From NCBI GenBank assembly GCA_008692225.1, contig VICG01000009.1:1674001-1738000 (forward strand): a stretch of 64,000 bases of DNA. The letters are read 5' to 3'. The notes beneath the pieces were generated by a model, which saw nothing but the letters and a program-made list of their open reading frames with translations, was not told where the DNA came from and made no database searches. Every line of letters starts with the position of its first letter. The stretch's first letter is position 1. This DNA is from Monilinia fructicola. Lineage: Eukaryota; Ascomycota; Leotiomycetes; Helotiales; Sclerotiniaceae. Shown here in pieces: positions 10,805 through 23,021 of the stretch. Position numbers and translations under genes: made by a program.

Positions 10805-13168
10805 TCTTAACACGACATGACAGTCCTTATTTACATAGTGTGTTTCCAACACTCTTGGCGACTCTTCAACGTCTTCGAAGTCTGTGAGGCGAATCCTTAA
10901 AGTGACTGACCAAGAAAGTATTCGCAACAAACTAGCGACTCGGAAACACCCTGGCTGCACGAATGAGCAATTTCGAAGAACGATTCACAATTGACGCATT
11001 CTTTACGGTAGGTCTTCATAGGTATGATGATGTTCAACCCTTTCTAATGTTTTCCTCTCCCCCTAATTTCCCCCCATTCCCGTGATACGACTCAACTTTG
11101 CACTCAAATTTCTAGCATCTGGTTACATAGCATACAAGGCACATTTTAGTGGATATTGCGACGGTCGAAGAAGACTAAAATCTGGGGAAGACATGCTAGG
11201 ATGTTTTCAAGGAGTTTGGCTTTTGAAGCTCTGTATATGCGCGATACCCTTCGATATAGGACGGTTTGGGGTTTGGCTGTGTGGAGTCTCCACTGCGAGC
11301 ATATGGATGGAAAATGATGGCGAAGTTCTTTTTGGTTGGGCTGTTTGTTATGTGAAGGATTCGAGGTTTGGCTATTTGGTCCGCAGGTAGTAAAAAGCTC
11401 CCGTCGCAAAATGACAACCAGACTTATTTCCGCAAAATCTGAAGTCTCATACTATGACATGAGCAAATTTCGCAATGAGCACAATGTTAAAATGCAACCA
11501 GGCACTGCTAGTCTGATTCCTATCGTATGACCATATAATTATTAGGTTTCAACCAGATGTTAACCATCGCCACCTTTTATTTGCAGGTAATGCTGATGAT
11601 GACTTGGCAAAGAGATTGTGTCATTTTTCCCATTTTCAAACGGACAAACATAGCCAGTGATTGACAATCGGGAACAAGCACAAATATTGGTTATACTGGG
11701 CGGCATACATACATTCATTCATTCATTCCTTCCTTGCTGGAAGAATTTCATAACACAGCCTCAAAGCCCCATTTGCGTGCGCGTCAAGAGATCCTAGGGC
11801 CATACAAGAAGCATTTCTCCCTCAGGTATATTATTATTATTACTGTAAGAAGTATTACTGCCTTGATTAGCCAACACGCCAACACGCCAACACGTAAAAC
11901 TTCAACTGCTCAGATGAACTACGGAAGTTGGAAACACCTGCAGTGAATTTTATACTTGATCCGTACTAGGTAATGCTAATCAATGTCTACCCAACATGGT
12001 ATTACATGTAATTTAACATGGGATGATGTAAAAAAAGGGGGGATCGCCAAAACCCTTTTTCTCTTGATTATTATATATTGAATTTTTGTTTACTTGCAAG
12101 ATCTTACCTACGGAGTACAGAGTAGTTTCTTTTCTTTTCTTTTCTTTTTCTTGGTTTTTATAGTTTTTTAAATAGTTTTTTTAATAGTCCAAGAGTTATT
12201 CTTAATATATAATAATATCTGGTGCTTCTCACCATCAACTTAACTAAGTTCCTTATACCACCCTAACCTTACGAGTGGGTGAGTGAGTGAGTGACGGGAG
12301 TGAGTGACGGGAGTGACTTCATTATTAGAATTGTTGAATCACTGGTGCATCCAGAATCCAGAATCCAGAATCCATTTTTTTTTGTTTTACTGGAGTACTC
12401 CGTATACTAAATTTAGAGGAACTACTGTACGGAATAACCAGACCTTGCATCCAAATCAAATCGGCCCAAACACAATAGGCCAAAGTTCTAGGAACCACGC
12501 TCTACTGTAACATTAGAGAGACCTTGGACTTCGTGGTTTCATCTCTTTCAATTGCCTCGAAGACTGCATCTTCCTGCACACAACACAATCAGTCAGTACA
12601 CACGAACTTCAAACTTGGAATTTGGAACTCCAAACTTCAAACTCCAAACCTCAAACCTCAAACTTCAGACTTCACTCTTCACTCTTCACACTTCGAATAT
12701 CCAAACATTCCAATTATTAAAGCAAAGAAAAAAAAACATCCCACTCTGCCAAGAAGACCTTTTGTGGCTTCAATTATCCAATTTAACGAATACTCAATCC
12801 ATTCATCCGTTCATCCATTAATTCATCCTTTCCTTCCAATAACTCGTTTTCGAATATCGTTCATTATTTGTTGCCTCGGTCGATAGGCATTCGAACTACA
12901 GAATTATCACTAAAGCTAGGGGTGAAACTATCTCATGACCTTCTACGTTGACTTGCGACCACTACAATCAATATCGGCGAAAGACGCTCCACGGCGATAA
13001 TTAGACTCGAAGAAGTCCCACGATCAATTTGCGCCGATTCACATCCTTGTGCTGCTCTCAATCTGACAGCGTTACGAGGTCTTTCCTGGAGCGTGAGCTC
13101 AAAGGCTCAACAGATCAAATAAACACCTTGCAACACACGGAGGGAGGATTCAACTCTGCGCAGTCAAG
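10805..13168. other. 2.4-kb intergenic region, NIPA-gene promoter and leader, simple repeats
   Basis: No supported gene. Contents include three copies of CCAACACG at 11871-11894, four ATTC-type repeats near 11711-11730, a TTTTC tract near 12126-12150, GTGAGTGA/CGGGAGTGA repeats at about 12274-12317, three CCAGAAT repeats near 12350-12373, and a CT-rich leader with ACTTCA/CTCAAAC repeats at about 12604-12700. The right part is likely the long 5' leader of the NIPA-type gene. ORFs here are short and overlap on both strands, so I do not call them. Confidence 0.5.
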
Positions 13169-14768
13169 ATGCTGGAAGACAAGTATGTCAATGATATCTG
13201 GAATTCGTTCAGTCGCGCATCAAATGATGTCGGGGGTTTAAAGGGCAGATGCTGACTGGCAGTAAAGATATATAGGGCTCGCGTTAGCCGTCACGTCGAC
13301 TATGGCGATAGGTATGAAATCACAAATCACAGCAGAGAAGGAAGGAAAGTCGAGGCTAACTTCATGTTTCTCTTGCAGGCACAAGTTTTGTCATCACCAA
13401 AAAGGTACGAACCTTGATACTCCATACATGTATTTTATAGCATTTGACTCACAATTCTCGTAGGGGCTGATGGATGCCGAAGAAAGACACGGCTTCGAAG
13501 GAGATGGTTTCACATATTTGAGGAGTCCAATATGGTGGGGTGGCATAGTAGCATGTACGTATGAACTGCATACAGCGCGGGGCAATTAGCTAATGGTTTG
13601 GGAATAGTAATTGTCGGAGAAATAGCAAATTTTGCTGCATATGCGTTCGCCCCAGCCATTTTGGTTACACCTCTTGGGGCGCTCAGTGTCTTAATCGGAG
13701 CGGTGCTGGGCTCATATTTTTTGAACGAGAAACTGGGTACGTTGGGGAAACTGGGCTGCGCGATATGTTTAATAGGATCGGTCATCATTGTCCTTCACGC
13801 ACCTCCGGACAAGGAGATTAAGAGGATAGATGAAATTCTTCATTATGCTATCCAACCAGGTACGCCGATTACTCCCCTCTCTCTTAAGTGAGATGTTAAT
13901 CTGTGCAGGGTTTCTTTCCTTTTGTCTCTTCGTTGCAGTCTTTGCAGTGGTTATGATTTACAGGGTGGCTCCAAAGTATGGCAAGAAGAATCCGTTAGTG
14001 TATTTGTCAATATGTTCGACTGTTGGTGGTGTGTCAGTCATGTCAGTCAAGGCCTTTGGTATTGCAGTGAAATTGACATTGGGTGGCGAAAACCAATTCA
14101 TCTACCCCTCGACCTATGTCTTCATAATCGTAACTGTAGTCTGTATCCTGACACAGATGAATTATTTCAACAAGGCGCTGAGCCAGTTCCCAACTTCTAT
14201 GTAAGTCATTTCCATCCTTGAGCTTGTACAATATATCTGACGCCTGCCCAGCGTAAATCCACTTTACTATGTCACTTTTACGACGGCAACGCTTACCGCT
14301 TCCTTTATTCTCTACGGTGGCTTCAACACTTCTGATGCGGTCAATACGATTTCTCTTCTCTGCGGGTTCCTTGTTATTTTTACAGGGGTGTACTTACTCA
14401 ACATCTCGAGAACTGATCCAGAAGGAAATAAGATGATGAACGGCACAGGCGGTATAGCGACGGATCCTCTGTCAGGCATATCTACGAGACGAAGTATGCA
14501 AGCCAGACGAAGTAATGATCCACACAGAATGAGCCTGGGAAGCAATGGATATGGCCGAGGAGATCGAGGAGACAGAGAGGGGTTGATCCACGCATATGAC
14601 GAAGAAGAAAACGTAGGATTTGATCTTACGGACCTAGGAGAAGATAGCGACGACGATTCGCTACCCCCACGAGCTATGAATGGGAAAATCAATGGAAACG
14701 GCAGTAAAAGGAGTTTCAGCGAGCCATTAGAACAGGATAGGCCGAGCAAATCATCATCAAATCGGTGA
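13169..14768 (+). CDS. NIPA-type magnesium transporter
   Basis: Member of the NIPA (SLC57-like) family within the drug/metabolite transporter fold; it carries Mg2+ across plasma or endosomal membranes. Seven exons splice cleanly. The start 'MLEDK' joins 'YIGLALAVTSTMAIG', then 'TSFVITKKGLMDAEERHG', 'YLRSPIWWGGIVALIVGEIANF', 'AYAFAPAILVTPLGALSVLIGA', 'PLVYLSICSTVGGVSVMSVKA' and 'NPLYYVTFTTATLTASFILY'. About nine membrane segments precede a hydrophilic C-terminal tail of about 120 residues rich in Arg, Ser and Asp. The first donor is CAA|GTATGT and the matching acceptor is GCAGTAAAG|ATATA. The start is chosen because the first exon encodes only MLEDK, as is typical of these fungal genes. No frame break was seen. 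It is convergent with RPS3. Confidence 0.93.
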
Positions 14769-15289
14769 CCTCGAGAATAGGAATAACAGTTGATTTGATG
14801 TGATGACACACGTTTCGAAAATACCCGCGGAAACGCTCGGGATGTATATGTCATTTCCTGTGGGTTGGGGATTCGTCTGTGAAGGCCGTGCGTGCTCTCT
14901 TATTTTGTTTCGTTAGAATATCATTTTGGTGGCAGACTGGTCTGCTGGCTGGGGCTAAATTTCAAGGATGACTGCATGAGGATCAGGCGTTTGGGCTACT
15001 ATTCTGTACAAAAGGAGATGGGGAAAAGGGAAAAAGATATTTGTACGATATATATGTGGGCCAATTAAGGAATGGGCTTATAAGAGGCGCTACACGCTTA
15101 ATTCGAACTTTCACCTTGATTGCAATCCGAAGGGTCGCATTTCACATCACATTTAGTAGTATCATGTATCATTATTTTGAAGTTTTTTAAAGCCGTACAA
15201 TTCATTGGCTAGATATGAATACAAGTTCCTTGGCTAGAACCCGTACGCAAAAGTTTGGAAACGCCCATCATATTTTACTATTGCATAAT
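14769..15289. other. Convergent 3' region of NIPA-type gene and RPS3
   Basis: About 520 bp between two convergent stop codons. No ORF is supported. It presumably holds both 3' UTRs and polyadenylation signals, and the part near 15150-15290 is AT-rich. Confidence 0.5.
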
Positions 15290-16165
15290 TTATTCCTCCT
15301 GAGGAGCTGGGGCAGACTCTTCACCAGCCTGTTCCGTTGAGCGAGCGGCTTCAGCAGCTGCTTGAGCAGCAGCAGCCTTGGCACCGTAATCCTGGCTCAT
15401 AGGTTGAACCACACTTTGCTCCTCCTTTGGCTCGATGATAGTGACGGAATCTGGGAGACCCTTGGATGGGCCAGACTTTCCTTCTGGGTCAGATCCTCTC
15501 ATGATCTTGACCTTGATACCGAGAACACCTTGCTTGAGGAGAACGTGACGAGTAGCGTGGTCAATGAAGTCCTTGGCTGGTTGACCGGAGTGGATCATGA
15601 AACCATCAGTGAACTTCATGGACTTGGCACGGGCAGCACGTAATTTTCCAGAGACGACAACCTCGCAACCCTTAGCACCAGACTCCATAATGAATCTGAG
15701 AACACCGTAGCATGCTCTGCGGACGGCGAGACCGTTAAGGAGCTTGTATCTGAGGGACTCGCATTGGGCGACGGCGGAGAGACCACGGTTTTGGACCTTG
15801 GCGGCGTAGAGGGAGACGCTGTTCTCTGGGAACTTGAATCGCTTTTGGATGAGGGAGGTGAGTTCGCGAATGCGGCGTCCTTGCTCTCCGAGGACTTCTT
15901 GGGTGTGAGTGGCGCGGATGATGATGTCGGTGACGGTTGGTGTGACACGGACTTCGACACCAGAGTATCCCTCCTCAGCCAACTCGCGTTGGAAGAACTC
16001 GTTCAATTCGGCGTAGAAAACACCATCGGCGACGAACTTTCTGCGCTTGGAGCTGTACACCAGGAATTCATGATTAGCCCCGCGAACTTTTTGTTGAATG
16101 AGCTGTAGCGTAGCAAAAGCAAGGCAAATTTCTTACATAGCGGCACCTGGAACTCCGGAAGCCAT
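15290..16165 (-). CDS. RPS3: 40S ribosomal protein S3 (uS3)
   Basis: Small-subunit protein at the mRNA entry channel. Two exons: 16165-16137 encodes 'MASGVPGAA' plus two bases, and 16052-15290 encodes the rest, giving 263 residues, normal for fungi. '[20 protein letters not shown]' leads into the KH domain ('[19 protein letters not shown]', '[13 protein letters not shown]'), then the S3 C-terminal domain ('[19 protein letters not shown]', '[13 protein letters not shown]', '[10 protein letters not shown]'). The tail is Ala/Glu-rich. The 84-nt intron starts GTAAGA after AT. The coding sequence is strongly biased towards C-ending codons, as expected for high expression. No frame break. Confidence 0.99.
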
Positions 16166-16793
16166 AGTTTCTGATTTATGAGATTAGGAACCGGTGGGAA
16201 AGAGGGTTCAATGTCGTCGTTGGTGATTGTCGTGATTGTCGCAAGTTCGAGAAATTGAACTTCTGAAATTTTGCCAAATTTGTGTGATTTAAGCGAGCTC
16301 ATGGGCTTGAAGAGATAAGGGCCTCGAAATTAAGGCACCAGATGGGATGATAAGGCTCACAAATCAATTCCCCATAAGCCGAACTTCTACCGCGGTCCAC
16401 CAGGGAAGGGGGTGGTAGTAGTGGTGGATAGGGTGGTGGTAGTGATGGGTAGACCCGTACTAGGTAGGTCCACGGGTAACCTACTAACCTTTGGTAACCT
16501 TGGAACCTTATTCGCCTTTATTAACTCACCTAACTGATATCATATCATATGGAATTCTATTCTACCTAGGTAGCTACGGAGACAAGCAAACATTCAGAAT
16601 ACAGCCAAAACATTCTTCAGTATTATTCAGTATCATTCAGAGTTATCAAAACATTTTACTTTTATTCAAAGGATTCAGGTGAAGATCACAGCAACATAAT
16701 ATAAAAGAGGGCGCACCAAAGTACAAAAGTACAAAAGTACAAATGATTTGTATTATCAATACCAGAACTGAGTGCGCTGAGCCATAAATAAAC
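16166..16793. promoter_or_regulatory. Divergent promoter: RPS3 / myotubularin gene
   Basis: 628 bp between divergent starts. It includes a G-rich GGTGGTAG-type tract at about 16407-16450 and the palindromic decamer TACCTAGGTA at 16563-16572. Further right is a triplicated CAAAAGTA near 16720-16742. No ORF is supported. Confidence 0.5.
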
Positions 16794-19258
16794 ATGGCCG
16801 ACAAGCTCAAGATAACAAAAGTTGGTCAAATATTGCAATCCTGCCGCACAATAGAGGGTAGACTAACCTTGAAATTGTCTCACAGGTGGAAGATGTCCAG
16901 GTAGTAGCTCGGGGACAAGCTTCCAATGTGACACTGCACTTAACAGCCCACCATTTAATTGTCGTTCAAGCCCCTCCCACCTCTCCGGATCGATCGCAAA
17001 CAGCACCGTCGACGCATCAGCGAACAGGAACTCCAGTAAGGACGAGGGAGTCATGGATAGCATATCCTATGATTGCACACTGCACATTCCGACCAACCCC
17101 ACCGGGATCTGGACAAGCTTCTTCCATACGTCTACGGGGTCGAGACTTCAACTTCTATACACTTAACTTTGCGGATGACAAGCAAGCTCGAGAAACGTTC
17201 GAAAGTATAAAGAACGCAACTTGCAAACTGGGCAGTATCGAACGGTTATATGCGTTCAGTTATAAGGCGCATGGAGCAGAAAAGCAGATAAATGGTTGGG
17301 ATGTATATGATCCAAAGGCAGAATGGAAGCGCCAAGGAATAAATGAAAAAGGGATCGATAGAGGATGGAGGTTATCGAAGATGAACCATGATTACGCTTT
17401 CTCCCCAACTTACCCAGCCTTACTTCCGGTTCCTTCATCCGTTTCCGATATCACAATCAAACATGCTAGCCAGCACCGTTCGAGGGCACGAATACCGGTT
17501 CTGACGTATCTACACCCTGTTAATAATTGCGCACTCACGAGATGCTCACAGCCTCGAACTGGTATGCGAGGGACCCGTAGTATACAGGATGAGAAGCTGG
17601 TCAGCGCATGTTTCTCGGCAACAGCACAGGTGGATGAGGCGGAATCCCTGTCCCCAACGGGATCCAGGAATAGTCCGGCTTCCAGCCAGGCCGATATCAG
17701 CACTCCCAATAACGGGGAATTGACAGAGACGGAGCGTTATGAGGATGAGATGCTTGCTTCTGCGTCAAATATCGAAATTATAAACGAAAAGCCTCACGTG
17801 TATGGAGCGCAACAGAACAATCTTATTGTTGATGCAAGACCTCAAGTCAATGCATACGCCAATCAGGTGAATGGCTATGGTACGGAGAACATGGAATATT
17901 ATCCACTTGCTAAAAAGGCATACTTGAATATTGCAAACATTCATGTAATGAGAGACTCCCTGGCAAAAGTGATTGATGCCATTAAGGATGCCGATGTGTC
18001 CCCTCTTCCTCCAAATCGAGAGCTACTAGCAAAGAGTGGCTGGATAAAACACATCAATGGCATCCTTGATGGAGCTGCACTAATCGCCAGACAAGTTGGC
18101 ATACAACACTCCCATGTTCTTATCCACTGCTCGGATGGTTGGGATAGAACCAGTCAGCTTAGCGCTTTATCACAATTGATGCTTGATCCATACTACAGAA
18201 CTATAGAAGGCTTTATAGTACTAGTTGAAAAGGATTGGCTAGGCTTTGGACATATGTTTCAATATAGATCTGGGTTTCTGAACCACGAGAAGTGGTTTAC
18301 CACTCAGACTGACGCTCTTGCAGGCTCAGCAATACAACCTGGTGGGAATTCCGAGGGGCGTGGAGATGCTATTGAAAATGCTCTGCTCAGCGCTAAACGC
18401 TTTTTCAATAAGAGCAATCAGAGCCAGGAGACTGTCGACGACGCAGATGAAGGCGCAGTTGATCAATCTCCAAAGAGACCCATTTTAGATACGCTCCCAC
18501 AAAGCGATGTCACTAAGCCCAAAGAAACCAGTCCCGTCTTTCACCAATTTTTAGATGCAACGTATCAGCTCCTCCGTCAACATCCTACCCGTTTTGAATT
18601 TAACGAGAGATTTCTGCGCCGTCTCCTCTATCACCTTTACTCCTGTCAATATGGCACATTTCTCTATAACAACGAGAAATCTCGTGTAGATGCCCGTGTC
18701 AAAGAACGCACCAAAAGTGTTTGGGCATACTTCCTATCCAAGAAACTAGAATTCACAAACAAAGACTACGATGGAGGGGAAATCGACGATCACATCAAGG
18801 GGAAAGAGCGCCTAATCTTCCCCAATCTAGATGATGTCAGGTGGTGGTACCAAGTGTTCAATCGTACCGACGAGGAAATGAACGGGCCGCACAACCCCGC
18901 AACAGAAAGATATCTAGCACTAAATGCAAACAGCGGTAATGGTCACACTACATCTACAAGTATAAGTTCGCCGCCAGGCCCGTCGCCCAGCCGCACAGTT
19001 CTTGCAGGCGTTGAAGCGGGGACTCCGACGAGGCAGGGATTAAATGGTACGAGTACCGTAAGTGGCAACCCATTTGCCAGTTTGAGGGATGGCATTGCAG
19101 GTTTGGGGATCGGAAAGGGGGTTGCACTGGGGGGCTTGGGGGTGGGGATTGGAAGTGCGAGTAAGAGTAGTCCGGCGAGTTTGAATGGGTTGGCTAATGG
19201 GAATGGGAATGGGAACGGGAACGGGAACGGTCAGGAAATGGAGGTTGAGATGCAATGA
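16794..19258 (+). CDS. YMR1: Myotubularin-type phosphoinositide 3-phosphatase
   Basis: Removes the 3-phosphate from PI3P and PI(3,5)P2 on endosomal and vacuolar membranes. Exon 1 (16794-16820, 'MADKLKITK') joins exon 2 at 16886 ('VEDVQVVARGQ'), giving 799 residues. The N-terminal PH-GRAM domain includes 'VTLHLTAHHLIVVQ' and 'RDFNFYTLNFADDKQAR'. The phosphatase domain has 'GWDVYDPKAEWKRQGI' and the active-site loop HCSDGWDRT at about residue 423 (CX5R), so it should be catalytically active. 'FGHMFQYRSGF' and 'SPVFHQFLDATYQLL' follow. The tail ends in a Gly-Asn run encoded by GGGAAY repeats near 19198-19230. The intron donor (AAA|GTTGGT) is weak but is the only frame-consistent choice. Convergent with FRS1. 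Confidence 0.95.
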
Positions 19259-19665
19259 TGATACCATATGTTGAAAGATGGCTTGCAGCGGAATGGATGA
19301 CGGGATATGGACTGGCGTTGGGACTGGGACATACATGTTGTTGGTCTTGTGAGGGCAGCGGAGGCAAGGGAGCCATGAAGAATACTTATCGTTTTATACC
19401 TGTTGTGCATCCTGGTAACGCACTGGAAAGCGAAGGCGCAATGGTAGAGAAGCCTGTCGTAAAATGTTGATTCTGATTAAAGGAACAACCAGCGAATCAA
19501 TATGACCAATAACTTTTGATGGTTTTTACTCATTATTCATGCATCAAAAATGCTGTTCTATAAGCTAGATGATGGCAAAAGTAAAGCCGCAAATCAATGC
19601 CTTCTTCCTTCAGAGCCCTTCTGGCCTGCATTTTGGTCCGTATGTTGTGCATGTGATTTGATGGT
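19259..19665. other. Convergent 3' region
   Basis: About 400 bp between the stop codons of the myotubularin and PheRS beta genes. No supported ORF or repeat; it holds the two 3' UTRs. Confidence 0.5.
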
Positions 19666-21622
19666 CTATAAGAAGACTTCGAGGTTGATCTCTAAAGTAC
19701 TGACAGGATATCTAGAGCCTATTAGTACTGGTTGTCCATAGGAGCCTGAGTGGAGATAAACTTACTTGAGTTCAAATTTATCCAGAACGGTAGGATGCAA
19801 GATACCAAACTCTCCAACGCGCACTTCCTTGCCCCCCAGGCGCAAATAAATTGCAGCCGCATGACCGGCAAAGAAGGTTGGCTCGTCAATCTCCTCGATC
19901 CAATATCCATCTGGTTTCGTTGGGTTTTCTTTGATTGCAAAATCAATCTTCTTACCCTCTAATCCCTCTTCATTTGTAAGGAAAGCGGTCTGCAACATGA
20001 GTAGAATGCGATCAAGTAAACCGTGAACAATCTCGAAACCACTAGTTTTACCGTACCATGCTGCAGCAAAATGACGCTCATTTCGCGATTTGCGCTCTAA
20101 GCTCAAGTCTTTGAAAGCGACGTCGGAAACTTCGAAGACTTTGAGGGGAAGACTATGTTTTTTGTTTTCACGGATGGTTTTAAGGAGACCTGGGAGAAGG
20201 GATGTACGGACAACTTGGTATTCGGCGGTTTTAGGGTTAGCAAGGCGAACAGCGCTAGTACCGTCGTCTTTACGGTTGAGCCATGCAAAATTCTCATCAT
20301 GGGAACAGAGGATCAGAGGCATAACTTCGCTCCAGCCAGCCATGGCAGTTTCCAGTCTGACGATATCGCCGAGCTTGTTGATAGGGAGAGGTTGAGCAAT
20401 CGTAGAGGCTTTGTTGGGAGATGTGCGGGGGAGGTTGTTGAAGCCGTAAGCAATAGCTACATCTTCCATGATGTCGCATTGGTGAAGAACATCAGCTCGG
20501 GTTGGTGGTATCGAGACATCTAGTAAATTCTTGTCTTTTGAGGAGGGTGTTGCAGATAAACACATCTTCTTGAGGAGCTCACAGATCCTTTCTGGTGATT
20601 CTGAGAGGCCACAGCAATTATTGATATAGTCGACCTCTGCTTCAGCATGTCGAGGGCTGAGATTAGGAGTTTGTCTCGTTTCCTGGTTGTGCTCCGAGAT
20701 AATCTCAACAGGTTCGATTGTGAATGGTTCCGCGCAGTACTGTGAGAACATGGAAACGATGATATTGTTAACTATTTCCAACTTTGTGCGGTCCGTACCA
20801 GTCATCTCAATGAAAACGTTCTTGGTATCCAAAGTAATCTTAGAATGATTTCCGTTGATAATAGGAGGCATAGACATGACAGTGCGATTTGAGTCATAAA
20901 TGACTGGATATACTGGTTTATCTCGAATTATGTGTAGGTATTTGCCCAAATGTTTGTCGTTCTCGTAAAATTGCATCAATTCTTCAGCATTCATCTCCTT
21001 AGTTTGGTTCAAAGGTGCGAAAACGATATCCTTTGGAGGAAGCGCTTCGTAGGTGAAAGGTCCCTTAACTGTGTCCAAATCATGAGTGCCAATAGCAACC
21101 AAAGTGCGCTGTCGAGCAAGATTCTGGTGAAGTTTGTCTTGTAGCGAGATGAAGGAGTCATAACCATCTTGAGTGAAGGTAACATTTCGCAAGATTGACG
21201 CCGAGACATATGGTCGCACTTTCATGGTATCTTGATGAACTGTCAAAGTCTCCAAATTCCCACTCTCTGGTTTGACCAATCTATAGTTTGGGAATGGTGT
21301 TTTCTCTCTGAAGATATTGAGCATGAGAGCAATACCCTCGAAGCAGAGCATGTCATATCGATTCGCGGGAATTTCGATTTTGAGTTGTGCAGGTTCTTGC
21401 TTTCCATTAACTATTGGGCGTTCCGAATTTGACGTATCCTCATCCAACTCAATTCCAAAGTCGAAGCATAGCGCCTCGAATTCCTCTGTGGTGTACCTAA
21501 TATATACTTTAGTTCTGCAGCGTCGTCATGCATGACAAAGTAACGAAGTCGCAGAAATTGTGTACTCACTCTTGCCCGAGAGCTTCATAGAGCTTAGCTT
21601 TATCAACACTGATGGTGGGCAT
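19666..21622 (-). CDS. FRS1: Phenylalanyl-tRNA synthetase beta subunit, cytosolic
   Basis: Beta chain of the alpha2-beta2 cytosolic enzyme that charges tRNA-Phe. Exons 21622-21570 ('[17 protein letters not shown]'), 21496-19766 and 19711-19666 give 609 residues, normal for eukaryotes. The B1/B3-B4 part includes '[19 protein letters not shown]' and 'VKPYV'-like segments. The B5 domain has '[23 protein letters not shown]'. The C-terminal core has '[19 protein letters not shown]' and '[14 protein letters not shown]'. The third exon encodes only '[14 protein letters not shown]', the conserved end of the family; its intron carries TACTAAT close to the acceptor. Stopping at the exon-2 read-through stop would lose this tail. 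No frame break. Confidence 0.98.
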
Positions 21623-22076
21623 GTTGAGTGAAGTTTAGTTGTTGTTGCTGTGGTTGCAATATCTGCGTCACAGTTTCTCAAGTCTTTTTAATAGTCTTGG
21701 GTCAGAACTATTATTGAGTTATGTATGAGTCGAAATAATAAATGTGGTTAGTGGGGTTCCAATTGTCGCAGAGGGGTCTTTGGATTGAAAAGGGGATGAC
21801 TAATGGACGGATGACTAATCGAGGAGGAAGCTGAGGTCGTATTAGGTAAGCACGAGGCTCATTCCCACCCAATAGTATACCTAGTACGTACCTAATGCCT
21901 GAGGCTTGTATATTGATGAATGCAGATGCAGGTAGGAAGGTGTAATTAGCTGGAGGTGTTAGGATGAGTTGAATACCACGTGAATATCTACTCAGTAGTA
22001 GTAGGTACTAGGTAGGTCCTTTTACTATTATAGTGCACTTTTCCTAGGTAGCTGAAGGACGGTCCTGTCTGTAGGT

Positions 22077-22141
22077 GATTAGATGATTAGATGATTAGAT
22101 GATTAGATGATTAGCTGATTAGCTGATTCTGCTGATTCTGG
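22077..22141. repeat. Tandem array, 8-bp unit GATTAGAT
   Basis: Four perfect GATTAGAT units (22077-22108), two GATTAGCT units (22109-22124), then drifting GATTCTGCT and GATTCTGG copies. The period is exactly 8 bp until the last copies. Confidence 0.95.
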
Positions 22142-22244
22142 CAATTCTCAAAAGAATCAATCCAACCGTGGACGCTGGACAGGTCAAAACTCACCAAGAA
22201 GAGCTGGCTGGCTGTCAATACTTGCTTGTACCGACCGATCTATC

Positions 22245-22400
22245 TTCTACCTACTACCTACCTAGGTACTACCTACTGCCACTACCTAGTACGTAGTATC
22301 TACTACCTCCTCTACCTACTACCTACTACCTACTACCTACTACCGACTACCGACTACCGACTACCCATCTACCTCCCCTACCTACCTACTTCTCTCTACC
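22245..22400. repeat. CTACCTA/TACTACC-type array
   Basis: Imperfect tandem copies of CTACCTA and CTACTAC, with GACTACC variants (about 22338-22362), in the FRS1/PP2A-A intergenic region. It includes the palindrome TACCTAGGTA at 22259-22268. Confidence 0.85.
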
Positions 22401-23021
22401 TTCCCACCTGTCACCCAACATTTCATTAACAACATCAACATCTTCCAATTTTAAAAAGGGATCTGGTCCTGCATCCCATTCGATCCCATCCTCTCTTACT
22501 TTAAATATCATTTCCAATACTTATTCGGTATCATTTGAAAAGGATAAAAAAATTAAGCGTGGGTTTTCCCAGGTATGTCAAAATAATCTCTACTTGCGTT
22601 CGTTCGTTCGTTGGTAAGGTTATCACATCCATCACCATCTATCACATCACCTGCAATCAAGCTTGGTTGGCTGGTTTTAGATCTGTTTACAAAGAAAGTC
22701 CTTCGTTGTTTCCCCCACCCATGTGTGGCCCAGATAGATAATCTTCAAAGTATATTGGCATAACATACCGTCGGCAGTTCACAGGTTCGAATTATATCAT
22801 AAAATAATTCAACCACTTAAACTTAACAACTTCTTCCGCCTTTCCTTAGTCACGGAAATTAATTCTGAACTTCCGTCAATCAATCCATTCAGGGCAACCG
22901 ACGACCACGCGATAACCACCCCAAATATTCTCAACCACGGTCTCAGAAGGAAACAAAGTCCTATACTTGCCTCGTTGAACCTCCGAATCTATCCCCCCTC
23001 AGAACTTTAAAAGTCATCATA

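Larger units (their letters stand above)
21623..23021. promoter_or_regulatory. Divergent promoter: FRS1 / PP2A-A, with tandem repeats
   Basis: 1.4 kb between divergent starts. It holds an 8-bp array (22077-22141), a CTACCTA-type array (about 22245-22400), TACCTAGGTA at 22259-22268, CACGTGAA near 21978, and three TTCG repeats near 22598-22611. The last 500 bp are the CT-rich leader of the PP2A-A gene. A B-box-like GGTTCGAAT near 22783 has no matching tRNA fold. Confidence 0.55.

Noticed and set aside
11082..11530. ORFs of 60-100 codons on both strands
   Set aside because: They overlap each other, lack domains, and lie in the 3' region of the DUF2420-like gene.
22773..22800. tRNA B-box-like GGTTCGAAT
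   Set aside because: The next bases do not complete GGTTCGANTCC, and no A-box or cloverleaf can be built around it.
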